Assembly (NCBI GenBank): GCA_910579215.1
Contig: CAJTTN010000018.1
Coordinates: forward strand, 1-16,554
Reading direction: 5' to 3'
Origin: an uncultured Anaeroplasmataceae bacterium
Lineage (GTDB): Bacteria; Bacillota_I; Bacilli_A; Acholeplasmatales; Anaeroplasmataceae
Length of the DNA: 16,554 nt
Shown: one piece after another, positions 14,346 to 16,554 of the stretch
How positions within the stretch are numbered: position 1 is the stretch's first letter
Layout: each line of letters begins with the position of its first letter
Notes under the pieces: model-generated
The model's input: the letters and a program-made list of their open reading frames with translations, nothing else
The model's database searches: none
Told to the model about the DNA's origin: nothing
Made by a program: the position numbers and the translations under genes

Positions 14346-16416
14346 TGACTTTCATTTTTTATTTATAGGTGTTGTATGTCTATTGCTATCTTTTAAATTT
14401 CCTATTTTTATCATTCTACTTTTCTCATATTTCTTTTTTATTTGGAAAAAAACACGATTGATTATTCCTTTAGCCATTATTATAACCCTTGTTTTTATTT
14501 CTTATAGCTTAGCGAATTATAAATTGCAGCCAAAGTCTGAGGGCAAATATAAAGATGTATTTCAGGTGGTTGAAAGCTCAGAAACAACATTAATATTAAA
14601 AAGTGATTTTAAATGCATTGTTTATGATTCTACTAAGACTTTACTTCCAGGGGATATTATTGAAGCTGAACTTCAGATTTATTCCTTGTCTGAAGCATCC
14701 TATTTAGGAGATTTTGATGAAAAAAATTATTATAATGCCAAAGGTATAACAAATAGAGGAAAGTTATTAAATTATAAAAAAATTGGTCAAAAAATGTGTA
14801 TATCAAGATTGAAATGGCATTGTCTATCCTATTACGAAACGCGATTAGATGAAAAAAGTTTTTCTTACTTAAAAGCTTTAATTTTTGGAATTAATGATTT
14901 AGAAAAATCTATAAAAAAGGCATATGCATCCTTATACATTTCTCATCTACTGGCTATCAGTGGATTACATATTAATTTTATGTATTATATCCTAGTTAAG
15001 CTCTTTCAAAGAGTATTTAAAATAGAAGGAGAAAAATTGGCTGTAGGCATCTTAGGGGCATATGTTATTTTTATTGGTTATCCTGTTGCTTGTTTACGTG
15101 CTTTTTTATTTTTATTCCTTAAGCTTTGGAATCAGAAAGGGAGATTGCAATATACCAAATTGGACATATTATCGATTAGTTATATTGGTATGGTATTTAT
15201 TTTTCCATTAAAAGCTTTTCAAATGGGATTTATATTGAGCTTTTTAATTAGCTTTATATTGATTTTTGTAGAGGATTTTTATCACGGACATTCAAAAATT
15301 AAAAAAAATATGGTTACATCTTACCTTTGCATTTTGACTATTTTGCCTTTTTTAATAAATCAAACCCATACGATTTCTATTTTAGGTATAGGCCTGTCTT
15401 TTATTTTAGGCTATGGAATGAGTAAATTATTACTGCCTTTAATTTTTTTGACCTTGTTCTTTCCCAATAAATATTATGAATATATTTTTAAAGGAGTAGA
15501 CAATTTACTGTCTTATTTCAGTAACCAGACTTTTCCATTTTCTATTTCTCATATGTCTTTATTTTGGGTAATTTTTTATTACATAATTTTTATTTATATT
15601 TTAATTTGTATGGCAAAGAGAAGAAAAAAATTTACAATCTTTTATATAATTTTATTTTTTCTCTTAATGAATACAATAAATAAAACGAATATTTTTTATA
15701 AAGTGACTTTTATTGATGTAGGCCAAGGTGACTCCATTTTGATTGAATTGCCATTTCATCAAGGAAAAATATTAGTTGATTCTTATAACAATATTGATTA
15801 TTTGAAAAGTAGAGGTATATCCTCACTTGATTATGTTATAATTACTCATTTTGATCAAGACCATATGGGTAGCTTATTAGAACTATCTAAAAGTTTTAAA
15901 ATAAAAAAACTGTTCTATTCTAGTTATGAAGACGTCAAAAAAATTAGTCACATAAATGCCCCTAAAGTTGCTATTTGTGGAGGAGAAAGCATTTCAATAG
16001 GAAATGTATTCTTGCATTTTATAGGACCTCTACATAACTATAAGGATAGCAATTCAAATTCCTTAGTCCTATTCTTTAAATTAAATATCTATTCCTTTTT
16101 ATTAACTGGGGATATGACAAGTGAAGCTGAAAAGGATTTAATAAAACGGTATAGTACAAATTTAAAATGTGATGTTTTGAAGGTGGGACATCATGGATCA
16201 AGTACCTCCTCTTCAGAAGAGTTCTTGAAATATTGTTTACCTAGCTATTCTATTGTCTCTGTAGGAAAGAATAATTCATATGGATTGCCAGATGATAAAG
16301 TTATCAATCGATTAAAAACAATATCAAAAATATATGAAACAAAGGATTGTGGAAATATTGAAGTACTTATTGGGGATAGTATTAAAATAATGCCTTATCG
16401 ATCTTCGAAACTATAG
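14308..16416 (+). CDS. comEC: Competence DNA-translocation channel ComEC/Rec2
   Basis: The 702-aa polytopic membrane protein transports single-stranded DNA across the membrane. N-terminal helices (about 15-65) and a small soluble domain come first. The competence domain follows (about 180-440), with ISHLLAISGLHINF near residues 211-224, matching the family HLLAISGLH motif. The C-terminal metallo-beta-lactamase domain starts at about 465 (VTFIDVGQGDS). It keeps the metal motif ITHFDQDHMGS (His514, Asp516, Asp518, His519), LTGDM, and KVGHHGSSTSSS, so nuclease activity is plausible. The start at 14308 overlaps comEA by 38 nt and has no good ribosome binding site, so translation is probably coupled. 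The next in-frame candidate (TTG at 14383) would cut the first membrane helix. Length is slightly below B. subtilis ComEC (about 776 aa), but all three family blocks are present. Confidence 0.93.
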   Translation: MQKIKLSSKPFCNDFHFLFIGVVCLLLSFKFPIFIILLFSYFFFIWKKTRLIIPLAIIITLVFISYSLANYKLQPKSEGKYKDVFQVVESSETTLILKSDFKCIVYDSTKTLLPGDIIEAELQIYSLSEASYLGDFDEKNYYNAKGITNRGKLLNYKKIGQKMCISRLKWHCLSYYETRLDEKSFSYLKALIFGINDLEKSIKKAYASLYISHLLAISGLHINFMYYILVKLFQRVFKIEGEKLAVGILGAYVIFIGYPVACLRAFLFLFLKLWNQKGRLQYTKLDILSISYIGMVFIFPLKAFQMGFILSFLISFILIFVEDFYHGHSKIKKNMVTSYLCILTILPFLINQTHTISILGIGLSFILGYGMSKLLLPLIFLTLFFPNKYYEYIFKGVDNLLSYFSNQTFPFSISHMSLFWVIFYYIIFIYILICMAKRRKKFTIFYIILFFLLMNTINKTNIFYKVTFIDVGQGDSILIELPFHQGKILVDSYNNIDYLKSRGISSLDYVIITHFDQDHMGSLLELSKSFKIKKLFYSSYEDVKKISHINAPKVAICGGESISIGNVFLHFIGPLHNYKDSNSNSLVLFFKLNIYSFLLTGDMTSEAEKDLIKRYSTNLKCDVLKVGHHGSSTSSSEEFLKYCLPSYSIVSVGKNNSYGLPDDKVINRLKTISKIYETKDCGNIEVLIGDSIKIMPYRSSKL

Positions 16417-16518
16417 TCTATAAAACCATATTAAAACTAAATATTTTATTAAAAAATTTTTCTTTTAAATATCCAATTGACATTGCAATAAAAATTTTTA
16501 AAAAAATAAAAAAAGTTC

Positions 16519-16547
16519 TTGATTTATCTATTTGCCTGAGGTATAAT
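16519..16547 (+). promoter_or_regulatory. Strong SigA-type promoter at the right edge, for the next gene
   Basis: TTGATT (16519-16524), a 17-bp spacer and a perfect TATAAT (16542-16547) are present. Transcription would begin at about 16554, so the gene it serves lies outside the window. The 16417-16518 stretch is A/T-rich, with no gene and no convincing comEC terminator. Confidence 0.7.
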
Positions 16548-16554
16548 AAAAAAG

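Noticed and set aside
14345..14368. TAATG restart overlapping the comEA stop
   Set aside because: It reads only seven codons before a stop and is in a different frame from comEC; no frameshift is needed because comEC opens at 14308.
16477..16505. Perfect TTGACA box after comEC
   Set aside because: Only A-runs lie at the -10 distance (TAAAAA at best), lacking the key final T. The promoter at 16519-16547 is far better.
1..16554. CRISPR arrays, tRNA/rRNA genes, insertion sequences, attachment sites
   Set aside because: No regularly spaced repeats, cloverleaf-like GTTCGAnnC segments, transposase genes or flanking terminal repeats were seen on either strand by eye.

Overview
The window is AT-rich (roughly one third G+C by eye). 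It uses the standard bacterial code, since TGA is a stop at 10746-10748 and Trp is TGG. Its ribosome binding sites are of the GGAGG/AAAGGA type, its promoters are SigA-like and often carry an extended -10, and compact hairpin-T terminators separate nearly every gene. PPi-dependent phosphofructokinase, a group-B-like monomeric [FeFe] hydrogenase homologue, a Na+/phosphate symporter, a secreted pectinesterase with Flg_new/InlB-type repeats, and ComEA/ComEC together suggest an anaerobic fermentative Firmicute. A gut or rumen member of the Erysipelotrichia or a nearby Bacilli lineage is my best guess. This is inference from gene content, since no rRNA gene is present.

Layout: (1) 2-3796 is the 3' part of a large secreted pectin methylesterase whose start lies upstream of the window. 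(2) 3855-5676 is a self-contained Na+/Pi symporter (NptA type with a PhoU tail), with its own promoter and terminator. (3) 5698-7296 is a monomeric [FeFe] hydrogenase homologue with ferredoxin-like clusters, again with promoter and terminator. (4) 7351-8671 (minus strand) is a PPi-dependent phosphofructokinase, divergent from (5) pyruvate kinase at 8757-10305. (6) A MarR-type regulator and a YfcE-type phosphodiesterase overlap by 4 nt (10311-11272) and have no visible promoter of their own. (7) 11297-12177 encodes a single-pass membrane protein of unknown function. (8) 12256-13533 encodes a secreted papain-fold/C39-like putative cysteine protease, followed by an unusually long untranslated stretch and terminator. 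(9) 13815-16416 is comEA-comEC, the DNA-uptake receptor and channel. (10) A strong promoter at the right edge reads into the next, unseen gene.

How the genes fit together: PPi-phosphofructokinase and pyruvate kinase are two control points of an energy-saving glycolysis. The hydrogenase homologue could dispose of ferredoxin electrons made from pyruvate, and the pectinesterase would help supply pectic sugars. The pair of poorly characterised exported or membrane genes (11360-13533) sits between housekeeping genes and competence genes and looks like the accessory part of the window. I see no mobile element, CRISPR array, tRNA or rRNA. No clearly new multi-gene system is visible. The best leads are the unknown membrane protein next to the divergent secreted cysteine protease, the hairpin that appears to act both as the pyk terminator and as a structured spacer before the marR start codon, and the untranslated stretch after the protease gene.
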